DNA of 44,311 bases, taken from Clostridiales bacterium (GTDB lineage Bacteria > Bacillota > Clostridia > Lachnospirales > WQUN01). The position numbers and the translations under genes are program-made. Below, piece by piece: positions 33,334-41,161 of this stretch. Every line of letters begins with the position of its first letter. Within the stretch, counting starts at the first letter, position 1. The notes below the pieces were generated by a model. That model was not told the DNA's origin and did no database searches. It saw only the letters and a program-made list of their open reading frames with translations. The stretch is from positions 1 to 44,311 of the forward strand of contig JAISWZ010000643.1 of assembly GCA_031270945.1 (NCBI GenBank). Reading direction: 5' to 3'.

Positions 33334-33564
33334 ATGACCCTTACAGAGTATTTTGAGAATTACGCGAACGAGCGCGCGACCGAGTGCGTGATCAAAGCCG
33401 AAATTTACATGGCCATTACCTTCCTCAAACTGCGCCACCCACCAGAAGACATAGCCTTAGGTTGCCGGTCGTTGCCTATGTCGTTTATCAAGAATCTCAC
33501 GCCGGACATGACAGTAGATGAGGCGTATGCGCTTTTCAAAAGCCTGGCCTTGGTAACGGCTTAG
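33334..33564 (+). CDS. Stand-alone Rpn C-terminal domain (possible short-form inhibitor)
   Basis: 76 aa from the ATG at 33334; AGGAGG is 11 bases upstream, and a GTG at 33322 in the same frame would add four residues. The sequence MTLTEYFENYANERATE..IK.EI.MAITFLKLRH.PEDIALGC is about 80 percent identical by eye to residues 310-385 of the full-length Rpn-like protein, with no nuclease core. It has a promoter, ribosome site and complete domain, so it looks functional. In known rpn loci an internally translated C-terminal product inhibits the full-length toxin. This gene would provide the same product independently. Confidence 0.75.
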   Translation: MTLTEYFENYANERATECVIKAEIYMAITFLKLRHPPEDIALGCRSLPMSFIKNLTPDMTVDEAYALFKSLALVTA

Positions 33565-33605
33565 AGCAACTCCTAAATATGGCGCTGGATATACTAATGA
33601 GCGGT

Positions 33606-33812
33606 ACTGAACTCTCCTAGATGGATTCTAATTGACTCATGTTAAAGACTTCTATCGCCATTTTGAATTTTACGAGTGGGAGGATTTTAGCAAAGCGGGC
33701 TACGCTGGCTTTTAAATTTTTCTCGCCAGGGTCACTTTTGTGACGCATGTTTTCGCCGGAAATCGGCTAAACAAAGCCGATGTCCGGATATTTCTAGGAG
33801 GTGATAAACGCA
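33606..33812. repeat. Duplicated leader of the short Rpn genes
   Basis: About 200 bp (GACTTCTATCGCCATTTT, CTGGCTTTTAAATTTTTCTC, CACTTTTGTGACGCATGTTT, TCCGGATATTTCTAGGAGG) repeat the sequence at 33130-33333, with small gaps. The unit leader plus C-terminal domain was therefore duplicated in tandem. Confidence 0.85.
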
Positions 33813-34152
33813 ATGACCCTTACAGAGTATTTTGAGAATTACGCGACCGAGTCCGCAATCAAAACCGAAATTTCCATATCCATTAACCTCACTAAGTGCA
33901 TATCCCAAAATTATATCCGAGGCACCGGAAAAATCCGGCGTTGAAGCATTCGCCAGGATTTTTCCGGTGCCATTTCGGAATTTTGGGATATGCACTAAGT
34001 CGCGCCTAACATCAGAAGACATAGCCTCTGTCTGCCAGTATTTGCCTCTCTCCTTTGTCAAACAGCTCACGCCTGACATGACAGTTGATGAGGCGTACGC
34101 GCTTTACCTGGAAATCCAGCCATTGTCGGCGAGTACCAATGCAGATGCCTGA
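33813..34152 (+). pseudogene. Second stand-alone Rpn C-terminal gene, broken by a MITE
   Basis: Starts ATGACCCTTACAGAG with the same AGGAGGTGATAAACGCA leader. After 28 codons (..SINLTK) a 98-bp element plus 5-bp duplication (103 bp in all) shifts the frame. The remainder (SRLTSEDIASVCQYLPLSFV..) runs to TGA at 34152. Removing 33897-33999 restores a continuous frame that aligns with the intact copy over the same 39-bp stretch. A 12-bp in-frame deletion precedes the insertion. Confidence 0.85.
33897..33994. mobile_element. MITE-like element with 5-bp target duplication (98 bp)
   Basis: TGCATATCCCAAAATTATAT at one end, GGAATTTTGGGATATGCA at the other, flanked on both sides by CTAAG (33892-33896 and 33995-33999). 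Interior palindrome GGCACCGGAAAAATCCGGCG against GGATTTTTCCGGTGCC. It has no coding capacity for a transposase, so it must have been mobilised in trans. Confidence 0.93.
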
Positions 34153-34242
34153 GAAACTCGTCAAAAAGAAAACAGGCAAAATCACTACTGCATAAGGGCG
34201 GGGGCAAACCCGCCTTATAAAATGACTCTTCCATGATAAAAC

Positions 34243-34272
34243 CCGGCAGACCCCAGGTCTGCCTGGCTTTAT
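34243..34272 (+). terminator. Terminator after the broken Rpn copy
   Basis: GGCAGACC-CCA-GGTCTGCC, extended by CC/GG outside a mismatch, then CTTTAT. A second small hairpin GGCGGG-GGCAAA-CCCGCC precedes it at 34198-34215. Confidence 0.7.
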
Positions 34273-34301
34273 GAATCCTTGCAAATCCAACAATGGTAGC
34301 G

Positions 34302-35010
34302 CCGCCAAGAAATTCTCCGACCAAAGTTATTGCTTGGTTCCTATTGCAGTTTGATTAACAAACTATGTTGACAGTCCCTATCTGCAGTTCTCGCCACTCC
34401 CTCCCCTACCCGCCGGGAAAATCCCTATCCACATTCCACCATGGAATTTAAAGATGCAAAGCAAATGTGGCACCAAATCCCGCAAGCACTCTTCATCTGC
34501 CAAAAGACTGGCACACTTTGGGGCTCGTATCAACTCCCCTTCACACGCTAACGACATCGCCGCCAAAAACTTCTCCGTCACAGCTTTTCCTTGGTTCCTA
34601 TTACAGTTTGATTAACAAACTATTTTGACATTCCCCTACCTGCAGTTCTCGCCCTCCCCTCCCCGCTATATCTGTCAACAAGCGCTTATCCACATTCCAC
34701 CATGGAATTTAAAGATGCAAAGCAAATATGGTACCAAATCCAGCAAGCGCTCTTCATCTGCCAAAAGACTGGCACACTTTGGGGCTCATCTCAACTCCCC
34801 TTCACAGGCTAACAGTATCGCCGCCGAAAGTCTCCCCGTCACAGCTTTTCCTTGGTTCCTATTACAGTATGATTAACAAACAATGTTATCATGCCCCTAT
34901 CAGCAATTCCCGCCATTTCCTCCTTTCTCCGCCAGGAAAATCACTATCCACATTCCACCATGGAATTAAGGGATGCAAAGCAAACTCCCCGCCAAATCCC
35001 CAGCCTCGCT
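34302..35010. repeat. Tandem repeat of about 259 bp, two full units and a partial third
   Basis: Landmarks recur at about 259-bp spacing: CCTTGGTTCCTATTACAGT (34331, 34590, 34850), GTTTGATTAACAAAC (first at 34349), (C/T)TATCCACATTCCACCATGG (34425, 34686, 34944) and GATGCAAAGCAAA. Units 1 and 2 also share CTCTTCATCTGCCAAAAGAC and CACACTTTGGGGCTC; the third diverges after 34985. TTATCCACA in unit 2 equals the DnaA-box consensus. Reading frames across units are not conserved, so it is probably non-coding. No gene from 34153 to 35146. Confidence 0.9.
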
Positions 35011-35047
35011 CCCGTTCCCCAAATACGTCCTAAATTTATAGCTCTCA

Positions 35048-35084
35048 TAAAAAAGAGCGGCCAGACAAATGTCCGGCCGCTTCT
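35048..35084 (-). terminator. Terminator of the SLH-domain gene
   Basis: On the minus strand GCGGCCGGAC-ATTT-GTCTGGCCGC followed by TCTTTTTTAT, about 65 bp beyond the SLH gene's stop. Confidence 0.88.
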
Positions 35085-35146
35085 GAACCTTCTAAATCAC
35101 CCTAGGACTTTCAATCCCGCTGTAAACTCGACTTTTTTCGCCCTAC

Positions 35147-36238
35147 CTACGCTTTGAGCTTCAGGTACGCGCGATATGCAATCGTTATCGACTGCTCTAT
35201 CGTCAGTTGCCCTTCGGGCTCAAATCTTCCGTCTCCAACTCCTGTTATGGCGCCAGCTTCTACTGGCCAGCCCAGTTCAGCGTCAACCCAGTGATCGCTC
35301 ACGTCAGTGAAGCTGTGGGAGTAGCCGGTTGTCTCAACATTCAGGGCTTTGGCGGTTCTATTGATGAAAGCGGCCATCTGGGCCCTTGTCAGTGATTCTG
35401 TTGGCGCATACTTTCCTTCTCCAACACCAGCTACTATGCCAAGAGCGTAGACAGAAAGAATCGACTCATCAGCTGTGTCAGAAAACGAGTTTTTGTCAAT
35501 CTCAAGCCCTTTTGACGCCAAGACTTCGTTTATGGACTTGCCTGAGCTCTTTTCTACCAGGCCTACGAACAGCTTGGCAACATTTCCCCTAGATATGGGG
35601 GACTGGTAGTTGCTTTGCAGACTGTCGGCAACCAACCCTGCTTGAATAGCGGCCTTCACTTGATCTGCCGCCCAGGGAGAAGGTGTTTCTATGCTGATTG
35701 AAGAAAGTGATTTCTTTGGCAATGCCGATGCCTGAACTGATCCATTGCTATTTTCCCAAGAGAGCATGTCTTCTGGATATCCCTGCACCGCTTGCCCCAT
35801 GAGGAACTCCAGTCTGGCTATTGGCTGGACTTGGCCCAGCGTACCGTCTTCCGCGTTGCCATGGCTGACTATGGTATAAGTTACAATGGCCAGGCCATCA
35901 AACGAATCAGTGATCTTTATCAGGTTGCCAGTAGGAACGCCCATGCTTCCAGGCTCGCTGACTCCCTGCTTGTAGTACTCCTTGTATTCGATGAAAGCGT
36001 CAAACCCCAAAGAAAGACTTCCGCTTGTGCCAGGAATGGCAAACCTGTATAAGGGAACGCCCTCTCCATATGTGGATGTCACATACTCTGAGCTTGCCCC
36101 TTCAAGGGTTACGACTGAATTGGTGTTTGGAATTTTTACAGAGATCCGGCTTATTGTTTCGGCAGCGTTTGCTTTGAAAGATAAAGACACGAATGCAAGT
36201 GAAAATATTAGTAAAAATGCGCAAATGCGTTTTCCCAT
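35147..36238 (-). CDS. Secreted SLH-domain cell-surface protein
   Basis: 363 aa; ATG with AAGGGG. Signal peptide 1-26 (MGKRICAFLLIFSLAFVSLS, then FKANA-A). Residues 27-180 form a beta-rich domain with no recognised family. From about 186 come three SLH modules: SPWAADQVKAAIQAGLVADS..ISRGNVAKLFV; FSDTADESILSVYALGIVAGVGEGKYAPTESLTRAQMAAFI; and FTDVSDHWVDAELGWPVEAGAITGVGDGRFEPEGQLTIEQSITI. SLH triplets bind pyruvylated secondary wall polymers, so the protein is anchored at the cell wall. Monocistronic, with a terminator downstream and a small hairpin next to the ribosome site. Confidence 0.93.
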   Translation of the reverse strand: MGKRICAFLLIFSLAFVSLSFKANAAETISRISVKIPNTNSVVTLEGASSEYVTSTYGEGVPLYRFAIPGTSGSLSLGFDAFIEYKEYYKQGVSEPGSMGVPTGNLIKITDSFDGLAIVTYTIVSHGNAEDGTLGQVQPIARLEFLMGQAVQGYPEDMLSWENSNGSVQASALPKKSLSSISIETPSPWAADQVKAAIQAGLVADSLQSNYQSPISRGNVAKLFVGLVEKSSGKSINEVLASKGLEIDKNSFSDTADESILSVYALGIVAGVGEGKYAPTESLTRAQMAAFINRTAKALNVETTGYSHSFTDVSDHWVDAELGWPVEAGAITGVGDGRFEPEGQLTIEQSITIAYRAYLKLKA

Positions 36239-36251
36239 AAGGCACCCCTTC

Positions 36252-36268
36252 TGCCCGCGTCGCGGGCA
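36252..36268 (-). other. Hairpin just upstream of the SLH gene's ribosome site
   Basis: TGCCCGCG-T-CGCGGGCA directly 5' of AAGGGG on the minus strand, as also found before the binding lipoprotein (10452) and GH3 (41739) genes. The rest of 36239-36603 has no supported gene. Confidence 0.55.
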
Positions 36269-36603
36269 TGAGAATTTTGCAAAAGAAAACGGGCTGGCAA
36301 ATATATGGAATCAGGTTTTAGATAAAGGAATCGAGCTGGAGGCAGGAGTTTAAAGAGAGCTGTGTCGGGCAATCCCGTAGCTGCAATGCTGGATATGTAT
36401 ATCGCGTGAATCATATGTCATCGACATCGGCAGCCGCTCTGGCTGCTGGGCTGAGCGCTATAGCCAAATCATATCTTACCAAAAGGCGCGGTTCTTCTCG
36501 CACATCGATAAACGCAAAAGCGCCTTCCGTAACCCGGTTGGCGCTTCGCTCTTTGGTCGCCTGTACAGCCGCATCAGCTTTGGCCTCCTTGGCAAATCTT
36601 AGG

Positions 36604-37110
36604 TCAATTTTTGCCGTTTCTAAGCTCCTGCCTGTTCGAGTACAAAACGTCCATGGTTGTGGTGAAGTAGTCAGCCAGCAACTGGTGCTGCTGATCAATG
36701 TTTGTCATAGCCTCCTGGATTGTCTTCTCAGTCTTCGCCAGAATCTCGTCGGCATAGTCCATGGCGTTGAGCCTCATGTCGCGAGCGCTTTTCTTGGTCT
36801 CTTCAACTGCCCTCTCAGCCTGCTCGGTCGCCCTTTTGAAGATCTCATGGCTGTTCGTCATCATTTTGGCAGTTCCCTCTGCCTCTTTGATGACTCCAGA
36901 TGCTTTTATCTTAGCGTCGTTGATGATCTTGTCATGCTCTTCGATTATGCGCTGCGCCTGCCTGATCTCGTTGGGAAGATTTAGCCTTATCTCCCGTATG
37001 ATATCGTAAATTTTCTCCCTATCCACGGAAACCTTGCTTGAAAAAGGGATCGGTCTGCTGTTCTCGATGAAGTCCTCCAGCATTTCCAAGTATTCTAGTA
37101 TCGATTCCAT
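36604..37110 (-). CDS. Coiled-coil ATPase-like / DivIVA-like protein downstream of coaD
   Basis: 168 aa; ATG with GGAGGG. Begins MESILEYLEMLEDFIEN..IPFSSKVSVDREKIYDIIREIRLNLPNEI, matching the conserved head of a Clostridia protein family often labelled ATPase and usually found beside coaD. From 50 to 165 it is one long coiled coil (IIEEHDKIINDAKIKASGVI, KRATEQAERAVEETKKSARDM). The C-terminal part diverges from the family pattern. Possible role in cell-envelope or division scaffolding; unproven. Confidence 0.82.
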   Translation of the reverse strand: MESILEYLEMLEDFIENSRPIPFSSKVSVDREKIYDIIREIRLNLPNEIRQAQRIIEEHDKIINDAKIKASGVIKEAEGTAKMMTNSHEIFKRATEQAERAVEETKKSARDMRLNAMDYADEILAKTEKTIQEAMTNIDQQHQLLADYFTTTMDVLYSNRQELRNGKN

Positions 37111-37417
37111 ATATTCCCTCCGGTCAAAAGGGCTCTTCTCATCCCTGATTCGATTTCGCCTCAGCCAGGAGATCCTCCCCGCCGGACCAACCTTTCAAGC
37201 CCTGACTCCAGGCCTTTCGGCTGTTGGCACGTCCAGCCATGAGCGGCCTTGCTTTGCCCAAGCGCGCTTGGGCAACGTAAGCTGTGAGGCAGCGCGCCAG
37301 CACTGCTTGTGTTCTTGCGTCGCGTGTCTTAAATTTGCTGAGTTTTTGATCTTTTCTTGAACTTTTCTTGCTTTTCAAATCTTCTTGATCTTAAATCTTT
37401 TGCAACTCAAGCCCCTA
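37111..37417. other. Interval without a supported gene
   Basis: About 300 bp between the coiled-coil gene and coaD. A minus-strand open frame (37139-37378) is Lys/Arg-rich, starts with TTG and has no ribosome site; not called. Confidence 0.45.
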
Positions 37418-37915
37418 TTAGGTCTTGCGAAGCTCTTCAAGCCGTTCCTTCATTTGCACCGCAATGAACCCCGGCGTCAAGCCGTCAATGCTTCCCCCGT
37501 TTCTGGCTATCTCTTTTATTGCCCTTGAGCTTAAGAAGGTGTGCTCAAGTTTTGTTGGAAGAAATACCGTCTCTAGCCCTGGGCATATCTGGCTGTTGTA
37601 ATGGGCCATTTCTATCTCAAACATGTAGTCCGTGATGTTTCTTGTGCCTCTGACGATTGCCTTCACGCTGTGTACTTTGGCGTAATCCGCCACCAGCCCT
37701 TTGAACGAGTCGACAGAGACGTTCTCCAGGCCAGCCAAAGCCTCTTTTATCTGGCTTTTTCTTTCGGCCAGGGAAAACAGCGTCACCTTGGCCTCATTTT
37801 CTGCGATCAGCACAATCAGCTTGTCTCCAAGGTTAAGCTTCAATGATCTTCTTATGACATCCAAGTGGCCTTCGGTGATTGGATCAAAGGTTCCTGGAAA
37901 TATAACCGCAGACAG
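37418..37915 (-). CDS. coaD: Phosphopantetheine adenylyltransferase
   Basis: 165 aa from a probable CTG start (complement of 37913-37915). AAAGGAG lies eight bases upstream, no ATG/GTG/TTG is suitably placed, and the resulting length equals the family's 159-165 aa. Catalyses ATP + 4'-phosphopantetheine to dephospho-CoA, the fourth CoA synthesis step. Motifs: FPGTFDPITEGHLDVI (nucleotide-binding TxGH-type loop, here TEGH), VRGTRNITDYMFEIEMAHYN and the ISSTxxR-type FLSSRAIKEIARNGG. 25 bp downstream of rsmD, a common pairing. Confidence 0.95.
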   Translation of the reverse strand: MSAVIFPGTFDPITEGHLDVIRRSLKLNLGDKLIVLIAENEAKVTLFSLAERKSQIKEALAGLENVSVDSFKGLVADYAKVHSVKAIVRGTRNITDYMFEIEMAHYNSQICPGLETVFLPTKLEHTFLSSRAIKEIARNGGSIDGLTPGFIAVQMKERLEELRKT

Positions 37916-37940
37916 ATAAAGCGCTCCTTTCGGGCCAGGT

Positions 37941-38498
37941 CTAGGACAGGTCAAAAAACAGGAACGCGGCGGTCGTATAGGCTTTTTCCTTGGCCGCCGC
38001 AAGCCCCCAGTTAGCCTGGATTAGAGATTTGACGTCTTCCAGCTCGTCCGACGCGCATTCAGCGACAAGGAGCCCCCCTTCCGCCAGCAGCTCACGCTCT
38101 TTGGCAAATATAGCAGCCTCAGGGCACAGCCCTTGGCGGTAAGGGGGATCCAGAAATATGATGTCAAATCTCTTTCCCAAGGATTTTAGCCGATTGGCCG
38201 CAAGCTTCCAGTCCATTTGAAGGATTAGGCTTTGCGCCTCATAGCCGCACGCCTTGATGTTCTTTTGCGCCAGCCTGGCGTCTTTGTCCGCGAACGCGGC
38301 AAAGCTGGCCCCTCGGCTTAGCGCCTCTATCCCTATCGCGCCGGATCCGGCAAACAAGTCCAAAAACAGCGAGTCTTGCACCCTGCTCCCCAGCATGCTG
38401 AACAAGGCTTCCTTCATGCGGTCAGCCGTTGGCCTGACATCCAGCCCGGACGGGGCCAAAAGCTTCCTGCCCCTTGATCTTCCCGCAATAACGCGCAT
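37941..38498 (-). CDS. rsmD: 16S rRNA (guanine966-N2)-methyltransferase
   Basis: 185 aa from the ATG at 38498 (MRVIAGRSRGRKL, the family's usual start) with GGAGGC upstream. SAM-binding LDLFAGSGAIGIEALSRGA, catalytic DPPY in IIFLDPPYRQG, and the N-terminal RPTADRMKEALFSML motif. Methylates G966 of 16S rRNA in the assembling 30S subunit. In many Clostridia it follows recG; here the upstream gap is filled with MITE copies instead. Confidence 0.95.
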   Translation of the reverse strand: MRVIAGRSRGRKLLAPSGLDVRPTADRMKEALFSMLGSRVQDSLFLDLFAGSGAIGIEALSRGASFAAFADKDARLAQKNIKACGYEAQSLILQMDWKLAANRLKSLGKRFDIIFLDPPYRQGLCPEAAIFAKERELLAEGGLLVAECASDELEDVKSLIQANWGLAAAKEKAYTTAAFLFFDLS

Positions 38499-38540
38499 AC
38501 ATGCCTCCGCGCCGGGCAAAGCCCAAAAAATCAAGATTTA

Positions 38541-38652
38541 GAGCATCCCGAAGTTATAAAAAGGCCTATTTAAGCTTTTTCTGATCCCGCTCGTTGAGCC
38601 AGCGGGATCTTGCGCATTGAAATCCTGATCGTTCGCCCTTTTGGGATACGCA
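38541..38652. repeat. Degenerate MITE-like element
   Basis: Left end AGCATCCCGAAGTTATA is weakly recognisable; the right end CCCTTTTGGGATACGCA is clear. It includes the stem GATCCCGCT..AGCGGGATC (38583-38609). It shares TTTAG with the adjoining element at 38658, so the two stand head to tail. Confidence 0.5.
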
Positions 38653-38657
38653 TTTAG

Positions 38658-38755
38658 TGCATATCCCAAATTTCCTCCAGTGGCGAGGGAAAAGGCATGC
38701 GATGCTTTAACGCGTGGCTTTTCTGAGCCCTGAAATAAATTATTTGGGATACGCA
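38658..38755. mobile_element. MITE-like element, 98 bp, with 5-bp target duplication
   Basis: TGCATATCCCAAATTTCC on the left, AATTATTTGGGATACGCA on the right, flanked by TTTAG on both sides (38653-38657 and 38756-38760). Interior GGGAAAAGGCATGCGATGC is the subtype also found at 22285. Confidence 0.88.
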
Positions 38756-38823
38756 TTTAGTATAATAAAAACAGCCTGTCAAGTAAATGAAATTCATATG
38801 CGAAAATGCGGCAAAACCAGCTG

Positions 38824-40482
38824 TTATTCGGCGGAGATGATGTAGTAGTATGTCGGCTGGCCGCCATCTAAGATCTCAACTTCGGTTCTGGGGCTCTTCT
38901 TTCTTGTTTCTTCCGCCAAGCGCTCCGCGTCATCCTTGTTCGCTTCCGCTCCGTAGTAAATGCTCACTACGTCTGATCCGAGAACCAGGAGCCTGTCCAT
39001 CATCGCTTCGGCGGCTGCGCTTATGGTTTGTTCCGCCACCACTATCTGGCCATCCAGTATTCCCAGGAAGTCTCCTGACTTGATGGTCAGCCCGTTTGTT
39101 ACAGTGTCTCTCACAGCTATTGTGATCTGCCCGCAATGGGTGCTCTGCATGGCGTCAAGCATGGACTGCGTGTTCTCCTCGACGGAGTTGGCGGGAGCGT
39201 AGCTCACAAGGCAGGTGACGCCCTGAGGTATGCTCTTTGTTGGAAGCGTTACTATCTTCTTGTCTGTGTACATCTTTGACGCTTGCTCTGAGACAAGAAT
39301 GATGTTCTTGTTGTTCGGCAAGACGTAGACAACGTTTGAGTTCACTTTCTCGACAGCCCGTATTATGTCCTCTGAGCTTGGGTTCATGGACTGTCCGCCC
39401 TCGACAACTTCATCAGCTCCAAGGTTTGCGAAGAGCTCCTTAAGTCCAGCGCCTACTGAGACGGCGACAAATCCAGCCTCTTTGAAGGGCTTTTCAGGCT
39501 CCGGCTTCTCTTCCTCTTTGATATGGCTTGAGAAGTTGATGAGGGTCGTATGCTGCTGCCTCATGTTCTCGATCTTCATGTTGCTGAGCGGGCCCAGCTT
39601 CAGCGCTTTTTCAAGCACAAGGCCGGGGTGGTTGGTGTGGACATGGATCTTTACGATATCCTCGTCAGCCACGGCAACAATGGAGTCGCCCATTGTCTCA
39701 AGGAAAGACTTGAGGCTGGATTCGGTGTTATCGTCAATATTCTTGGCGTTAATAAAGAACTCGGTGCAGTACCCGAAGAGGATTTCTCCAGACGCGGCCG
39801 CGGCCGCGCTCAGCACGCTGTTTTCCTCTTCAGCGGCGGTCTGCTTCCCAATTTCCTGGAGCGCCTCCTGGGGCCTGTTCATGCTTTCCAGCGCCCCGCG
39901 AATGAAGACCAAAAGGCCGAATCCGCCGGCGTCTACAACGTTGGCATTCTTAAGCTCGACCAGCATCTGGGGAGTCTGGGACAAGACTACCGTGGCGTGG
40001 TCAACAGCCTCAGCTATCATCTCTTCCACATCATCCCCTGAGTATTCCACAGCTCTCTCGCCAAGCGCCCTGGCTATGGTAAGAATGGTGCCCTCTTTGG
40101 GCTTCATGACGGCCTTGTATGCGGTTTCTGTCGCTTTCACGGCAGACAGCGCTAGTTGCTCCATGTTGGCTATGTCCACACCCTGCAGGCCCTTCGCGAA
40201 GCCGCGAAATAATTGGGAAAGAATGACTCCCGAGTTTCCTCTTGCCCCCCTCAGGGATCCCCCAGAAGCGGCTTTCGCCACATCCTGTATGTTCGGCGTG
40301 TTCAGCTTTTCAACTTCCCTAGCCGCTGCGATCACTGTCATCGACATGTTTATGCCCGTATCTCCGTCAGGGACAGGGAACACATTCATGGCGTCCACTT
40401 CATGCCTTTTCTTCGCAAGGGCGTTTGCGCCCGCTATAATCATTTTTTTAAGCAGGTTGCCATCAACGGTTAAAGTGCCCAA
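38824..40482 (-). CDS. fakA: Fatty acid kinase / DAK-domain protein (YloV)
   Basis: 552 aa from the TTG at 40482, seven bases after GGAGG; a TTG two codons earlier almost touches the ribosome site. N-terminal DhaL domain with MNVFPVPDGDTGINMSMT (Mg-ATP aspartates) and GARGNSGVILSQ (about 80-91), a middle domain, and a C-terminal DegV-like half (YVLPNNKNIILVSEQA, VLGSDVVSIYYG). FakA phosphorylates fatty acids presented by FakB proteins for lipid synthesis. Directly downstream of the Asp23-family gene, the normal yloU-yloV arrangement. Confidence 0.95.
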   Translation of the reverse strand: MGTLTVDGNLLKKMIIAGANALAKKRHEVDAMNVFPVPDGDTGINMSMTVIAAAREVEKLNTPNIQDVAKAASGGSLRGARGNSGVILSQLFRGFAKGLQGVDIANMEQLALSAVKATETAYKAVMKPKEGTILTIARALGERAVEYSGDDVEEMIAEAVDHATVVLSQTPQMLVELKNANVVDAGGFGLLVFIRGALESMNRPQEALQEIGKQTAAEEENSVLSAAAAASGEILFGYCTEFFINAKNIDDNTESSLKSFLETMGDSIVAVADEDIVKIHVHTNHPGLVLEKALKLGPLSNMKIENMRQQHTTLINFSSHIKEEEKPEPEKPFKEAGFVAVSVGAGLKELFANLGADEVVEGGQSMNPSSEDIIRAVEKVNSNVVYVLPNNKNIILVSEQASKMYTDKKIVTLPTKSIPQGVTCLVSYAPANSVEENTQSMLDAMQSTHCGQITIAVRDTVTNGLTIKSGDFLGILDGQIVVAEQTISAAAEAMMDRLLVLGSDVVSIYYGAEANKDDAERLAEETRKKSPRTEVEILDGGQPTYYYIISAE

Positions 40483-40545
40483 CTGCAATCCTCCAGTCGC
40501 GGATGCCAGGCATCCCGGTATTCTTGGGTGTTGTCGCCCAGTATC

Positions 40546-40899
40546 TTATTCGATCCGGACGCCCTCGACGAAAATGTTGACATCCTCCACAGGCATTCCG
40601 ATGTTCTCCTCGACGCGGTACTTGACCGTGCTTATGATGGAGTCGGCTATAGCTGCGATGTTAGTCCCGTATTCGACTATGATGTGAAGATCGATCGCGA
40701 CGGAGCATTCAGTCACCTTAAGGCGTATCCCCTTGGTGAGGCTTTCCATCTTCAGAAGCTGGACAAGGCCGTCCTTGACGTTCTTGGCCGCCATTCCGAC
40801 AATGCCATAGCAATCTATAGCCGCCATTCCGGCTATCCTGGCCACGACTTCATTGTCAATAGTTATTGTGCCGAATGCGTTCTTAATGCTCAACGACAT
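40546..40899 (-). CDS. yloU: Asp23/Gls24-family protein (YloU)
   Basis: 117 aa from the ATG at 40899 with AAGGAGG upstream; longer frames to 41040 run into repeat DNA. Asp23 pattern: GTITIDNEVVARIAGMAAIDCYGIVGMAA at 10-38, then CSVAIDLHIIVEYGTNIAAIADSI and YRVEENIGMPVEDVNIFVEGVRI. The family associates with the membrane and with envelope stress, and this member is a regular partner of the DAK-domain kinase 60 bp downstream. Confidence 0.95.
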   Translation of the reverse strand: MSLSIKNAFGTITIDNEVVARIAGMAAIDCYGIVGMAAKNVKDGLVQLLKMESLTKGIRLKVTECSVAIDLHIIVEYGTNIAAIADSIISTVKYRVEENIGMPVEDVNIFVEGVRIE

Positions 40900-41029
40900 C
40901 TTTGTTTTGCCTCCTTGTTTCATTATGGCGCTTGGCGCCCGTTCCCAAAAGAAGGCGCGGCGCTCAACTTCGCCGGGCCCGCTATCCCAAACCGGAAAGC
41001 TTTGTCTCGTGGGCGAAATTTCCCAAGAG

Positions 41030-41161
41030 ACATATCCCAAAGGCGCTATGGCGTTTGCCCGATGCTTGTGGCAAGCCGTCGGTCAAAAGGCTTGAGCCAG
41101 GCCAATAAAAGACCAGCTTTTTCGAGCCGACTTTTTCGCGCATAAAAAAAATGGGATATGC
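41030..41161. repeat. MITE-like element, diverged long copy (132 bp)
   Basis: Left end ACATATCCCAAAGGCG, right end AAAAAAAATGGGATATGC; the interior is mostly diverged. It lies about 130 bp upstream of yloU, within its probable promoter region. Confidence 0.6.

Noticed and set aside
34378..34876. Open frames inside the 259-bp repeats
   Set aside because: Frames are not conserved between repeat units and no ribosome site is consistently placed.
37139..37378. Minus-strand open frame of 79 codons between the coiled-coil gene and coaD
   Set aside because: TTG start without ribosome site, Lys/Arg-rich and low complexity.
39365..40687. 440-codon open frame opposite fakA
   Set aside because: Antisense shadow of fakA; Ser/Ala/Pro-rich, with no ribosome site or family match, while the minus-strand frame has clear FakA motifs.
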